From the NCBI GenBank assembly GCA_036559125.1, contig DATBTT010000057.1, positions 30,861-94,860 on the forward strand: a stretch of 64,000 bases of DNA, given 5' to 3'. This DNA comes from JALYTZ01 sp036559125. GTDB taxonomy: Bacteria; Vulcanimicrobiota; Vulcanimicrobiia; Vulcanimicrobiales; Vulcanimicrobiaceae. Shown here piece by piece: positions 8,851-16,756 of the stretch. Every line of letters begins with the position of its first letter. Positions within the stretch are counted from its first letter, which is position 1. A program made the position numbers and the translations under genes. The notes under the pieces were generated by a model. That model was not told the DNA's origin and searched no databases. It saw only the letters and a list, made by a program, of their open reading frames with translations.

Positions 8851-9866
8851 GCCGCATCGGACTCGACGCGCGCCTCACGCGGCAGATGTCGGTCGGCATG
8901 AAAGCCTACGCGCGCGAATTGACGGCACGGTTGCCGCGCGTCGCACCCGATCTCGAATTCGTCGCGTTCGATCGCGGCGCGAATTTCGGTTGGGACGAGC
9001 AGGTTAGGCTGCCGGCGTCGATGCGTGCCGCCCGCATCGACCTCGCGCATTTTCTCTCACTGTACGCACCCGTGCTCGCGCCCACGCCGTTCGTGATCAC
9101 CATTCACGATTTGATCCATTTGCGTTTTTCATCGTATTTCAAAGCGAAGGTCGGTCCGTACTACCGGACAATCGTGCGCCGGGCGTGCGCGCGGGCGGCG
9201 CGCGTGATTACCGACGATGAACGAACGATCGCCGATCTCGAGCATTTCCTGGGCGTCGATCCGGCAAAAGTGCGCGTCATCGCGCTCGGCGTGGATGATC
9301 TCTTCTTACAACCGGTGCAACCGTACGCCGCGGCGCGCCCCTATCTCTTGTACGTCGGCAACCACCGCGAGCACAAAGACTTGACGACGCTCTTCGCGGC
9401 CTGGGCATTGCTCGATACGTCGTATCCCCTCGACCTGTACGTGACCGGCCCGGACGATTTCGGCGACGCGCTCAAACCGTTCGCGCGCGAAGCGGGGCGC
9501 ATCGCCATGCTGGGCGACGTCGAGGACCGGGCGCTAGCATCGTACTACGCGGGAGCGCGAGCGCTCGTCCACCCCGCACTGTGCGAGGGTTTCGGGCTGC
9601 CGATGCTCGAGGCGATGGCGTGCGGCTGCGCCGTGATCGCTTGCGACGACGCGGTTCCCGGCGTGTTGCGCCCGGCGTCGCGCACGTTCGCCGCACGGGA
9701 CGTCGCGGGGCTGCGTCGCGAAATCGAGCGCATTTTGTTCGACGAAGGGCTTCGTGCAGCGCTCGTCAATGAAGGGCGGACCCTGGCAGCATCGCTAACG
9801 TGGGATCGGTGCGCGACCGCGACGGCCGGAGTGTATCGCGAAGCATTGGAGGAAATTCGAGCGTGA
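8847..9866 (+). CDS. family 4 (GT-B) glycosyltransferase
   Basis: 339 residues. Starts at ATG 8847, overlapping the previous stop; an in-frame ATG at 8838 would add three residues. The C-terminal half carries the GT4 signature HPALCEGFGLPMLEAMACG with the conserved Glu residues, and the YVGNHREHKD segment begins the donor-binding domain. It probably uses a nucleotide-activated sugar for envelope polysaccharide or glycolipid assembly together with the GT2 enzyme. The end overlaps the following exported protein gene (GTGA at 9863). Confidence 0.88.
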   Translation: MSRIGLDARLTRQMSVGMKAYARELTARLPRVAPDLEFVAFDRGANFGWDEQVRLPASMRAARIDLAHFLSLYAPVLAPTPFVITIHDLIHLRFSSYFKAKVGPYYRTIVRRACARAARVITDDERTIADLEHFLGVDPAKVRVIALGVDDLFLQPVQPYAAARPYLLYVGNHREHKDLTTLFAAWALLDTSYPLDLYVTGPDDFGDALKPFAREAGRIAMLGDVEDRALASYYAGARALVHPALCEGFGLPMLEAMACGCAVIACDDAVPGVLRPASRTFAARDVAGLRREIERILFDEGLRAALVNEGRTLAASLTWDRCATATAGVYREALEEIRA

Positions 9867-11425
9867 TCTACCGCCTGGCATGCGCGCTGATCGCCCTGTC
9901 GCTCGCGTCGTCGCCCGCCGCGATGGCCAAGCCGGTGCATAGGGCGACGCACAAAACAATGCACAAAACGGCAAAGGCCGGAAAGACGGTTCGGCCGATT
10001 GCGATCGTTATTAACGGCACGCCGCTTTCCGTCGATCCGCCGCCCCATTTTTTGAAGTATCATCTCTTGGTTCCGGTACGGCGCATCATCCAAGCGCTCG
10101 GGCTCGATTTCGACAAGGAAGGGCGCCGCATCGTTACCCACGCGGGATATAAGACGATAGCCTTGACGATCGGAAGCACGCGCGCCGAAGTCGACGGCAG
10201 CCTCGTAACGCTGGACGCGCCGCCCGTCGTCATAAAAAACACCCTGTACGCGCCGCTGCGTTTCTTCACGGCAGCGCTCGGCGCGCAAGCCATTTTCAAT
10301 CATCAAACCAATAGCGTCGAGATCATCTCGACGCTGGTAGGCCGCTCGGGAACCGGGGTTATCGCGACGGGATCGAAAACCGAGCAAATCGGCACCGTCA
10401 GCGCGGTCGACCTCGTTTCGCAACCACCGACGATCACCATGACGTATAACGCATCGGTCCGGACGCTGCCGATCGCCGACGCCGCGAAGGTCGTGATTCA
10501 GGACGTCAACACGAATACGAGTAATGACGGTCAGCTCGACGACATCCGCGTGGGCGACTTCGCGCACGTGTATTTGAACGCCCAAATGCAAGTCGATCAT
10601 ATCGTTGACGCCTTCGGATCGCGCGTCGGTACGATCGCGGCCGTCGGCAATAACCAGGTAGTGCTCGACGACGGCCATGTGATCGTACCCGGAGGAACGA
10701 CCGACGTGTCGCTCAACGGTGCCGCTGCGACGATAGCGGATTTGAAGGTTGGCGACTCCTTGATGGTGCGCTACAACATCGACTCGTCCGAAATTCGCGA
10801 GGTCATCGCAACGCGCGCGTCGACCGGTACGGCCCCTCCGCCCGGCAACGTACAGATTTCGAGCATCGAGCTGACCCCGACGACTCCGCTAAAAGCGGGA
10901 GATCGACTGTCGGTAGCCTTGCACGGTACGCCCGGTGGAACCGCCGGCTACGATATCGGGACCTACGTGCAAGATCTGCCGTTGCAGGAGACGTCGCCCG
11001 GTCTCTACTCCGCTGCGTATACGATTCCGCCGGGCGTAAACTTTGCAAACGTGCCGGTGTTCGGCCACCTCAACGTGCGCGGAACCGATGCGCCGCGCGC
11101 CCAGTCGACGATGGAGGTGTCGGTTGCCAGCGTGCCGCCCGGCGTACCGGATTTCGCGCCGGATAACGGCGCGACGGTAAACAGCGACCGGCCGAGCATC
11201 TACGCGACGTTCTCGAGCGATACGGTGGCAATCAATCCTTCGAGCGTCGTTCTGATCGTAAACGGACACGACGTCACCTCCGAATGCACGCGCACCGCGC
11301 GCTTCATCGAATACTCGCCGGGAGTCTCCTATCCGAACGGTAAGGTTCGCGTGACCGTTCGCGTGAGCGACTTCGCCGGCAATACGACGGCCAAATCGTG
11401 GGCGTTCTTCATCAAGGCAAGGTGA
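9863..11425 (+). CDS. exported protein with copper-amine-oxidase-like N-terminal (stalk) domain
   Basis: 520 residues. GTG 9863 follows a GGAGGAAA ribosome site and opens a signal peptide ending near residue 22. A short His/Lys-rich linker precedes a copper amine oxidase N-like domain (~45-165: VINGTPLSV.., LLVPVRRIIQALG, YAPLRFFTAALGA, NSVEII), a fold seen in many envelope proteins and usually involved in wall binding rather than catalysis. The remainder holds small beta domains, the last two resembling bacterial Ig-like repeats (YPNGKVRVTVRVSD). No enzyme domain is seen. It is co-transcribed with glycosyltransferases, which suggests a cell-surface role. Confidence 0.82.
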   Translation: MIYRLACALIALSLASSPAAMAKPVHRATHKTMHKTAKAGKTVRPIAIVINGTPLSVDPPPHFLKYHLLVPVRRIIQALGLDFDKEGRRIVTHAGYKTIALTIGSTRAEVDGSLVTLDAPPVVIKNTLYAPLRFFTAALGAQAIFNHQTNSVEIISTLVGRSGTGVIATGSKTEQIGTVSAVDLVSQPPTITMTYNASVRTLPIADAAKVVIQDVNTNTSNDGQLDDIRVGDFAHVYLNAQMQVDHIVDAFGSRVGTIAAVGNNQVVLDDGHVIVPGGTTDVSLNGAAATIADLKVGDSLMVRYNIDSSEIREVIATRASTGTAPPPGNVQISSIELTPTTPLKAGDRLSVALHGTPGGTAGYDIGTYVQDLPLQETSPGLYSAAYTIPPGVNFANVPVFGHLNVRGTDAPRAQSTMEVSVASVPPGVPDFAPDNGATVNSDRPSIYATFSSDTVAINPSSVVLIVNGHDVTSECTRTARFIEYSPGVSYPNGKVRVTVRVSDFAGNTTAKSWAFFIKAR

Positions 11426-11429
11426 CGAC

Positions 11430-11795
11430 ATGAATCGGAAGGAGAGTGCCGTAGACCCTGGTTGTATTTTTTGCAAGATCATCGCCGGCGAGATTCCCGC
11501 GCAGTTCGTGCATCGCGACGACGATATTGCCGTCATCGTCGACGTCAACGCGCAGGCGCCTAAACACGTGCTTATCATGCCCATCAAGCACGTCGCGAAC
11601 CTGCCCGCGTTCGTGCAACGCGAATCGCCCGAGGCGCTCGCAAAGTTTCTGAGCGCTTGCGGAAACGTTGGAGCGGAGCAGGGCCACAACGGCTTTCGCG
11701 TCGTGTTCAATACGGGCATCGACGGCGGTCAGACCGTCGATCACCTGCACGCGCACGTGCTGGCGGGGCGGCACCTGACCTGGCCCCCGGGATGA
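11430..11795 (+). CDS. HIT family nucleotide hydrolase (HinT-like)
   Basis: 121 residues, typical of HinT purine nucleoside phosphoramidases. An N-terminal CIFCKIIAGEIPA segment and the histidine triad HLHAHVL near the C-terminus are present; the central His acts as nucleophile on AMP-lysine or AMP-amide type substrates. It starts at ATG 11430, four bases after the previous stop. The next gene, rpsU, has its own promoter. Confidence 0.95.
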   Translation: MNRKESAVDPGCIFCKIIAGEIPAQFVHRDDDIAVIVDVNAQAPKHVLIMPIKHVANLPAFVQRESPEALAKFLSACGNVGAEQGHNGFRVVFNTGIDGGQTVDHLHAHVLAGRHLTWPPG

Positions 11796-11809
11796 CTCGC
11801 TAAAGGCGC

Positions 11810-11838
11810 TTGCATGCCGCGGGGGCCTATGATAGAGT
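11810..11838 (+). promoter_or_regulatory. candidate sigma70-type promoter of rpsU
   Basis: TTGCAT (11810-11815), a 17-base spacer and TAGAGT (11833-11838). An overlapping TATGAT at 11828 is badly spaced from the -35. It lies between the HIT gene stop and the rpsU ribosome site. Confidence 0.4.
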
Positions 11839-11919
11839 ATGGCGTCGAGGTCCGCTGCGGGCCTCGCGCGATTTTCGTGCGCCGCAAGAGGCCGCACGCT
11901 TGAAGGGGGGTTTTACAGA

Positions 11920-12090
11920 ATGGAAGTTCGCATAGCTCCGGGCGAATCGATCGAAAGCGCGCTGCGCCGTTTCAAAAAGGCCACCCAAAAGGCGGGCGTT
12001 TTGGCCGAAGCGCGCAAGCACGAGCACTACGAAAAACCGAGCGTTCGCAAGAAGAAGAAATCTGCAGCCGCTCGCAAACGCCGCGCCTAA
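11920..12090 (+). CDS. rpsU: 30S ribosomal protein S21
   Basis: 56 residues. The MEVRI..GESIESALRRFKK start and very basic Lys/Arg tail are diagnostic for S21, which sits near the 3' end of 16S rRNA and helps initiation. The ATG at 11920 is preceded by a GAAGGGGGG ribosome site. Its stop overlaps the start of yqeY (TAATG at 12088-12092), a common rpsU-yqeY pairing. Confidence 0.95.
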   Translation: MEVRIAPGESIESALRRFKKATQKAGVLAEARKHEHYEKPSVRKKKKSAAARKRRA

Positions 12091-12533
12091 TGGGTGCGCT
12101 CAAAGATCGCATCGCCTCCGATTTGAAGGAAGCGATGAAAGCCCGGGATCAGCTTCGTCTCGATACGTTACGATCGGTGCTCTCGGGCTTTACCTATAAG
12201 CGGACCGAAGCCGGGGCGGAATTGAGCGACGCCGACGAATTGGACGTCGTACGCAGGCAGGTCAAACAACGCAACGATTCGTTCGCCGAGTTCAGCAAAG
12301 CCGGCCGAACGGACCTGGCTGAGAAGGAAGCGCGCGAGCGCGACATCTTGACCGCGTACATGCCGGCGCAAAAATCCCCCGATGAGATCCGCCAAGTCGT
12401 CAAGGCGATCGTAGCCGATCTTCCCGCGGACGGCGTCAACCAGGGCTCTCTAATGAAGCTCGCGATGGCCCAGCTCAAAGGCGTCGCCGACGGAAATCTC
12501 GTCCGCCAAATCGTAACCGAAGAACTCGCCTAA
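12090..12533 (+). CDS. yqeY: GatB/YqeY domain protein
   Basis: 147 residues spanning the whole YqeY family. The fold is related to the C-terminal tRNA-binding part of GatB. Characteristic segments are MKARDQLRLDTLRS at the N-terminus and GSLMKLAMAQLKG near the end. It may bind tRNA, but its cellular role is unsettled. Translationally coupled to rpsU by a one-base overlap. Last gene before a 300-base repeat-filled gap. Confidence 0.93.
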   Translation: MGALKDRIASDLKEAMKARDQLRLDTLRSVLSGFTYKRTEAGAELSDADELDVVRRQVKQRNDSFAEFSKAGRTDLAEKEARERDILTAYMPAQKSPDEIRQVVKAIVADLPADGVNQGSLMKLAMAQLKGVADGNLVRQIVTEELA

Positions 12534-12540
12534 CCCACCG

Positions 12541-12586
12541 TCAGGGCTTGTCGAAGGCTGTCCTTCGACAGGCTCAGGATGACGGG
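12541..12586. repeat. dispersed palindromic repeat (two inverted CTTCGACA..GGCTCAGG units)
   Basis: GGGCTTGTCGAAGG is followed by its inverted partner CCTTCGACAGGCTCAGGATGACG, giving a hairpin after the yqeY stop. It belongs to the same family as the repeats at 12642, 12764, 32047, 43288 and 61941. No coding signal is present. Confidence 0.8.
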
Positions 12587-12641
12587 GAAGATGTCCGCCT
12601 TCCTTCATGGCGGCTTATAGCAGCGCCATCGGACACAGCAA

Positions 12642-12670
12642 CCCCCGTCACCCTGAGCCTGTCGAAGGGG
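12642..12670. repeat. dispersed repeat unit, reverse orientation
   Basis: CCCCGTCACCCTGAGCCTGTCGAAGG is the reverse complement of the unit at 12565, inside the 300-base non-coding gap. Confidence 0.75.
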
Positions 12671-12748
12671 GCCTTATCCCAGGCAGCGGGCGGCCTTATC
12701 CCAGGCAGCGGGCGGCCTTATCCGAGGCAGCGGGCGGCCTTATCCCAG
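12670..12748. repeat. 22-bp tandem repeat, 3.6 copies
   Basis: Copies begin at 12670, 12692, 12714 and 12736 (the last is partial). The unit starts GGCCTTATCCCAGGCAGC; copy three has one change (CCG for CCC). It lies between two dispersed repeats in the gap between yqeY and nfeD. No protein or RNA role is evident. Confidence 0.85.
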
Positions 12749-12763
12749 AAGTGCTTGCAGCAT

Positions 12764-12795
12764 GACAAGGGTCACCCCAAGCTTGTCGAAGGGTG
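12764..12795. repeat. dispersed repeat unit, diverged
   Basis: GGGTCACCCCAAGCTTGTCGAAGG: same family as the neighbouring units with several changes, 35 bases before the nfeD start. Confidence 0.6.
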
Positions 12796-12831
12796 GTGCA
12801 ACCTCTTGGGGTCGCGTGAGTAGCTAGAAGC

Positions 12832-14154
12832 GTGCTTGGTTCGGTTCGTATACGGCTCGTGGTCGCAGTTGCCGTTCTTTTGGCGGGGGGCTTCGGATTG
12901 TTTAGAGCCGGAGCGGCTCCCCAGGACCGGCCCATCGTCGTCATACCGATTCACGGAACCGTGGACGAAGGGATGGCGCACCTGATCGAACGCTCCGTCG
13001 CGCTTGCCCAGAGCGAGCACGCGCGGGCTATCGTGCTCGACGTCAACTCGACGGGTGGCGTGTTGTCGGCCGCTTTCGATAGCCGCGACGCGCTGCTCAA
13101 CGCGCATGTCCCCACGATCGCGTACGTTGCCGAACGCGCGTACTCGTCGGCGGCGCTCATCACGCTCTCCGCGCAGACGATCATCATGGCGCCCGGCGCA
13201 TCGATTGGCGAGGCCGAGCCCAGCCCGAAGACATCCAAGACCATCTCCGCGGTCAAAGCCGAATTCGAGTCCACCGCGTTGCGCAATCATCGCGATCCGA
13301 AGATCGTCGCGGCGATGGTCGACGCGACGCTCCCATTGCCGCAATACAAGAGCTCGGGACAGAACCTTACGCTCGACACAGCCGACGCGCTGCGAACGAA
13401 GATAGCCGATGGGCAAGCCGCTACGTTCGCCGACGCGTTACAACGCCAGGGATTGAGCGCGGCGCCGGTCGAGACTGCGAACTACAGCTTTGGTGAATGG
13501 CTCGCGCGCTTCGCTACGAACCCCGAAGTCAGCGGATTGCTGCTCACGCTCGGATTGCTCGGGTTGCTCATAGAGATGCAAACGTTGCACGGAATCGCCG
13601 GGTTTATCGGCATCGCTTCCCTCGCATTGTTCTTCGGCAGCCACGTGTACGCGGGATTCAGCAACGGCTTCGTCATCGTGCTTGCGATGCTCGGTCTGGC
13701 CGGAATACTCTTCGAACTGCACGTCGTACCCGGCCACGGAGCGCCCGGCATCTTGGGCGGCATAGCCCTCCTGGTGGCAGTCTTGCTCGCCTTCGGCATT
13801 CCGTTTTTTTTCATCGCACTACAGACTATCTCGACCGCGATTCTGCTGACGATCCTTTTCTTCTACCTTGCCACTCGCGTTTGGCCCGAGAACGCTTTCA
13901 TGCACAAGATCACGTTTGCGGTCGAACAAGGCCCCGAATACGTTTCGAGCGCGGACTTCACGTCGCTGCGCGGCCGAACCGGCAGCGCGACGTCGTTCCT
14001 TCGCCCGGCAGGCGTCGCGTCGATCGACGATCGGCGCGTCGACGTCCTGACGGAAGGCGATTTCATTCCGGCCGGGACGCCCATACGCGTTACGCGCGTC
14101 GAAGGCGCCCGCATCTTCGTCGAACCCGTGACCCTTCCGAGCTACAAGGAGTAA
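12832..14154 (+). CDS. nfeD: NfeD-type membrane serine protease (ClpP-class)
   Basis: 440 residues, long form. A signal/anchor segment is followed by a ClpP-class peptidase domain (~35-215) with AYSSAALITLSAQ holding the probable nucleophile Ser and the family GASIG segment. Four or five membrane helices (~225-345) and a C-terminal OB-fold NfeD domain (~370-440: GRTGSATSFLRPAG..VDVLTEGDFIPAGTPI) follow. Long NfeD proteins act with flotillin-like proteins in membrane microdomains; the floA gene begins three bases downstream. GTG 12832 is the only start that keeps the signal segment. Confidence 0.92.
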   Translation: MLGSVRIRLVVAVAVLLAGGFGLFRAGAAPQDRPIVVIPIHGTVDEGMAHLIERSVALAQSEHARAIVLDVNSTGGVLSAAFDSRDALLNAHVPTIAYVAERAYSSAALITLSAQTIIMAPGASIGEAEPSPKTSKTISAVKAEFESTALRNHRDPKIVAAMVDATLPLPQYKSSGQNLTLDTADALRTKIADGQAATFADALQRQGLSAAPVETANYSFGEWLARFATNPEVSGLLLTLGLLGLLIEMQTLHGIAGFIGIASLALFFGSHVYAGFSNGFVIVLAMLGLAGILFELHVVPGHGAPGILGGIALLVAVLLAFGIPFFFIALQTISTAILLTILFFYLATRVWPENAFMHKITFAVEQGPEYVSSADFTSLRGRTGSATSFLRPAGVASIDDRRVDVLTEGDFIPAGTPIRVTRVEGARIFVEPVTLPSYKE

Positions 14155-14157
14155 AAC

Positions 14158-15159
14158 GTGGCGACTGCGGGCGTATTCATCGTCTTTTTCGTTATCATCA
14201 TCGGCTTCTTCGTATTTCTGTATTACTTCCCGATCGGGATGTGGCTGCGCACCGTCGCCGCGGGCGTTCCGCTTTCGATCGGATCGCTCATCCGCATGCG
14301 GATCATCGGCATTCCACCGGGCGTAATCGTCACCAACCTCGTTCGTGCGCGCAAGGCGGGCCTGCCCCTCACCGTGGATCAGATGCAATCGCACTTTCTG
14401 GCCGGCGGAAACGTCGAAAACGTGACGCTCTCGATGATCGCAGCGCAGCGGGCGCAAATTCCGCTAGAATGGCAGCGCGCGGCGGCCATCGACCTCGCCG
14501 GCCGTAACGTTCTCGAAGCATTGCAGACGTCGGTGAACCCGAAAGTCATCGAAACGCCGATCTTTCAAGGCGTCGCGCAGAACGGCATCCAGCTCAACGT
14601 CAAAGCGCGCATCACGGTTCGCAGTAATCTGGACCGCTACGTCGGCGGCGCCGGTGAGCCGACCATCGTCGCGCGCGTCGGTGAAGGCGTCGTTTCGGCG
14701 GTGGGCGCGGCCGTCGATCATAAAGAAGTTCTCGAATATCCCGACCGCATCAGCAAAGCGGTGCTCGCCAAGGGACTCGATGCGGGTACCGCCTTCGAGA
14801 TCGTCTCGATCGACATTGCCGACGTCGACGTAGGGAAGAACATCGGCGCCGAACTGCAAACCTCGCAGGCCGAAGCCGACCGGCGCATCGCGCAAGCGAA
14901 GGCCTCCGAGAGGCAATATGCCGCGCTCGCCGCCGAACAAGAGATGAAAGCCGAAACGCAGCGCATGCGCGCGAAGGTCGTGGAAGCCGAAGCCTCCGTG
15001 CCGCAAGCGATCGCCGAAGCGTTTCGCGAAGGCCACCTCGGCGTGATGGACTATTACCGTCTCAAAAACATTCAGGCGGACACCGATATGCGGGGGTCGA
15101 TATCGGGCAGCGTCGATAAGGGCAGCGATGATACGGCGCAGCCGCCGCCGCAGAAGTAG
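14158..15159 (+). CDS. floA: flotillin-like protein FloA
   Basis: 333 residues, as for the UPF0365/FloA family. One N-terminal membrane hairpin/helix (residues ~5-28) is followed by an SPFH-like domain and an Ala/Glu-rich coiled coil (~230-290) with typical EAEASVPQAIAEA. FloA forms oligomeric scaffolds in membrane microdomains. GTG 14158 lies three bases after nfeD, the standard nfeD-floA pair. A C-terminal polar tail ends in PPPQK. Confidence 0.95.
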   Translation: MATAGVFIVFFVIIIGFFVFLYYFPIGMWLRTVAAGVPLSIGSLIRMRIIGIPPGVIVTNLVRARKAGLPLTVDQMQSHFLAGGNVENVTLSMIAAQRAQIPLEWQRAAAIDLAGRNVLEALQTSVNPKVIETPIFQGVAQNGIQLNVKARITVRSNLDRYVGGAGEPTIVARVGEGVVSAVGAAVDHKEVLEYPDRISKAVLAKGLDAGTAFEIVSIDIADVDVGKNIGAELQTSQAEADRRIAQAKASERQYAALAAEQEMKAETQRMRAKVVEAEASVPQAIAEAFREGHLGVMDYYRLKNIQADTDMRGSISGSVDKGSDDTAQPPPQK

Positions 15160-15162
15160 CCC

Positions 15163-15375
15163 ATGGACGAGCGCCCGCACCTCGACACACTTCCGGGTCT
15201 GATCGGACCGGCCCCGACTCGGCGGCCGGCCGGAGGATTGGGTCGACTCTTCGAAGATGGGAACAGTCTCCTACGAGCCGTCATCGCGGCCGAGGTCCTC
15301 GCGCCACCCATCTCGTTGAGGGAGCAATCACCCTGGAGTCCACGACCCAACGTTCCATCGACCTCAGTGACCTAA
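15163..15375 (+). CDS. small conserved-looking protein between floA and phoH
   Basis: 70 residues from ATG 15163, four bases after floA. The core (LFEDGNSLLRAVIAAEVL, then APPISLRE) reads as an amphipathic helix with plausible codon usage. The last ~14 codons overlap the proposed phoH start at 15333. No Shine-Dalgarno is seen. In Firmicutes a short gene also sits between floA and phoH, but I cannot claim homology. If the frame is not real, the 170 bases before phoH are simply leader. Confidence 0.45.
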   Translation: MDERPHLDTLPGLIGPAPTRRPAGGLGRLFEDGNSLLRAVIAAEVLAPPISLREQSPWSPRPNVPSTSVT

Positions 15376-16292
15376 GCGACCATTTTCGGCTCTTCGGAAA
15401 GTTCGATCAGAATCTCTCCGCATTGGAGGGCGCGCTCGCGGTCTCGCTGCGCGTCGACGGCAATCACCTCGTGTTGCACGGCGAGCGTAATTCGGTCGAC
15501 CGCGCGTACGACGTGGTCGAACGCATGCTTCAAGCGGCCCTCGGCGGCGCGCAGATGACGCCCGACGACGTCGCGCTCGCCGCTTCGGACGTCGTCGGCA
15601 GAAACCAAACGACGCGGCTGCCCGACACGCTCTTTCGCACGCAGCGTGGCCGCGAAATTCGTCCTAAGACCGACGGACAGCGAAGCTTCGTTCGCTCGAT
15701 CGGCAACAATACGCTCACGTTCGGGATCGGACCAGCCGGCACGGGAAAGACCTTTCTCGCGGTCGTCATGGCCGTGCGCGCGCTGCGGGCCCGCGAAGTC
15801 GCGCGCCTGATTCTTTCGCGCCCGGCGGTTGAAGCCGGGGAAAAACTCGGCTTCCTCCCCGGCGACTACAAAGAGAAGGTCGATCCGTATTTACGGCCGC
15901 TCTACGATGCACTGGCGGAATGTTTGGACGATGGCGCGGTTGCAAAATACATCGAACGAGGCACGATAGAAGTTGCGCCGCTCGCATACATGCGCGGCCG
16001 GACCCTTTCGGATGCGTTCGTCATTCTCGACGAGGCGCAGAACGCGACGCGCGAGCAATTGAAGATGTTCCTCACGCGATTGGGCGCAAACTCGAAAATG
16101 GTCGTCAACGGTGACGTGACGCAAATCGATCTGCCGCGCGGAGCGACCAGCGGTCTGCCCGAAGTTCCGCGCCGGTTCGATGCGATCGACGACATAGGGG
16201 TCGTGGAGCTTTCCGACGCCGACGTCGTGCGCCATCCGCTAATCGCGAAGATCATTCGCGCGTACGCGAAGGACGACGGGATGCGCTCGTGA
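15333..16292 (+). CDS. phoH: PhoH-family ATPase
   Basis: 319 residues from a proposed CTG at 15333. PhoH proteins are cytoplasmic P-loop NTPases linked to RNA metabolism, usually next to ybeY as here. Walker A is GPAGTGKT and Walker B is FVILDEAQN. The frame is coherent back to about 15327 (TLESTTQRSIDLSD, then HFRLFGKFDQN), typical of the family N-terminus, yet the first ATG/GTG/TTG is a TTG at 15423 that would remove it. CTG 15333 has a strong GAGGGAG eight bases upstream, so CTG initiation is proposed. The stop overlaps ybeY (GTGA). Confidence 0.92.
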   Translation: MESTTQRSIDLSDLSDHFRLFGKFDQNLSALEGALAVSLRVDGNHLVLHGERNSVDRAYDVVERMLQAALGGAQMTPDDVALAASDVVGRNQTTRLPDTLFRTQRGREIRPKTDGQRSFVRSIGNNTLTFGIGPAGTGKTFLAVVMAVRALRAREVARLILSRPAVEAGEKLGFLPGDYKEKVDPYLRPLYDALAECLDDGAVAKYIERGTIEVAPLAYMRGRTLSDAFVILDEAQNATREQLKMFLTRLGANSKMVVNGDVTQIDLPRGATSGLPEVPRRFDAIDDIGVVELSDADVVRHPLIAKIIRAYAKDDGMRS

Positions 16293-16756
16293 TCCACTAT
16301 CGTAACGCGACGCGGGGAACGGGCGTCGATTCCAGAGCGCTCAAACGGGTGGCGCGCACCTTATTGGTGGCCGCGGGTGAAGAAGACTCGTCGCTCTCGC
16401 TCTCCCTGGTCGGCGATCGCGAGATTCGCGCACTCAACAAGGTGCATCGCGGAAAAGACAACGCGACCGATGTATTGAGTTTTCCGCTCCTCGACGAAGA
16501 TGATCCGGACCTCTCGACCGGCGCAGAGCGGCTACTGGGCGACGTCGTCATCAGCGTTGAGACGGCGCGCCGTCAGGCCGGCGACTACGATGCGACGTTA
16601 CAAAGCGAACTGTACCGGCTGTTGATTCACGGCATCTTGCACGTCCTGGGACACGATCACGAACGGCCCGCGCAACGCTCTCGCATGGAAACCGAAGAGC
16701 GGCGCCTGGCCGCCGCGATCGACATGCCGTGGCCGTACGACGTCGCGCATGAGTAA
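16289..16756 (+). CDS. ybeY: endoribonuclease YbeY
   Basis: 155 residues. The zinc-binding motif HGILHVLGHDHE (HxxxHxxxxxH) is complete, and the upstream NKVHRGKDNATDVLSFP segment is diagnostic. YbeY takes part in 16S rRNA 3'-end maturation and ribosome quality control. GTG 16289 overlaps the phoH stop; its own end overlaps the next gene by 8 bases, so phoH-ybeY-dgkA form one translational unit. Confidence 0.96.
   Translation: MIHYRNATRGTGVDSRALKRVARTLLVAAGEEDSSLSLSLVGDREIRALNKVHRGKDNATDVLSFPLLDEDDPDLSTGAERLLGDVVISVETARRQAGDYDATLQSELYRLLIHGILHVLGHDHERPAQRSRMETEERRLAAAIDMPWPYDVAHE

Noticed and set aside
12548..12823. 91-residue plus-strand frame in the repeat gap
   Set aside because: It consists only of translated dispersed and tandem repeats.
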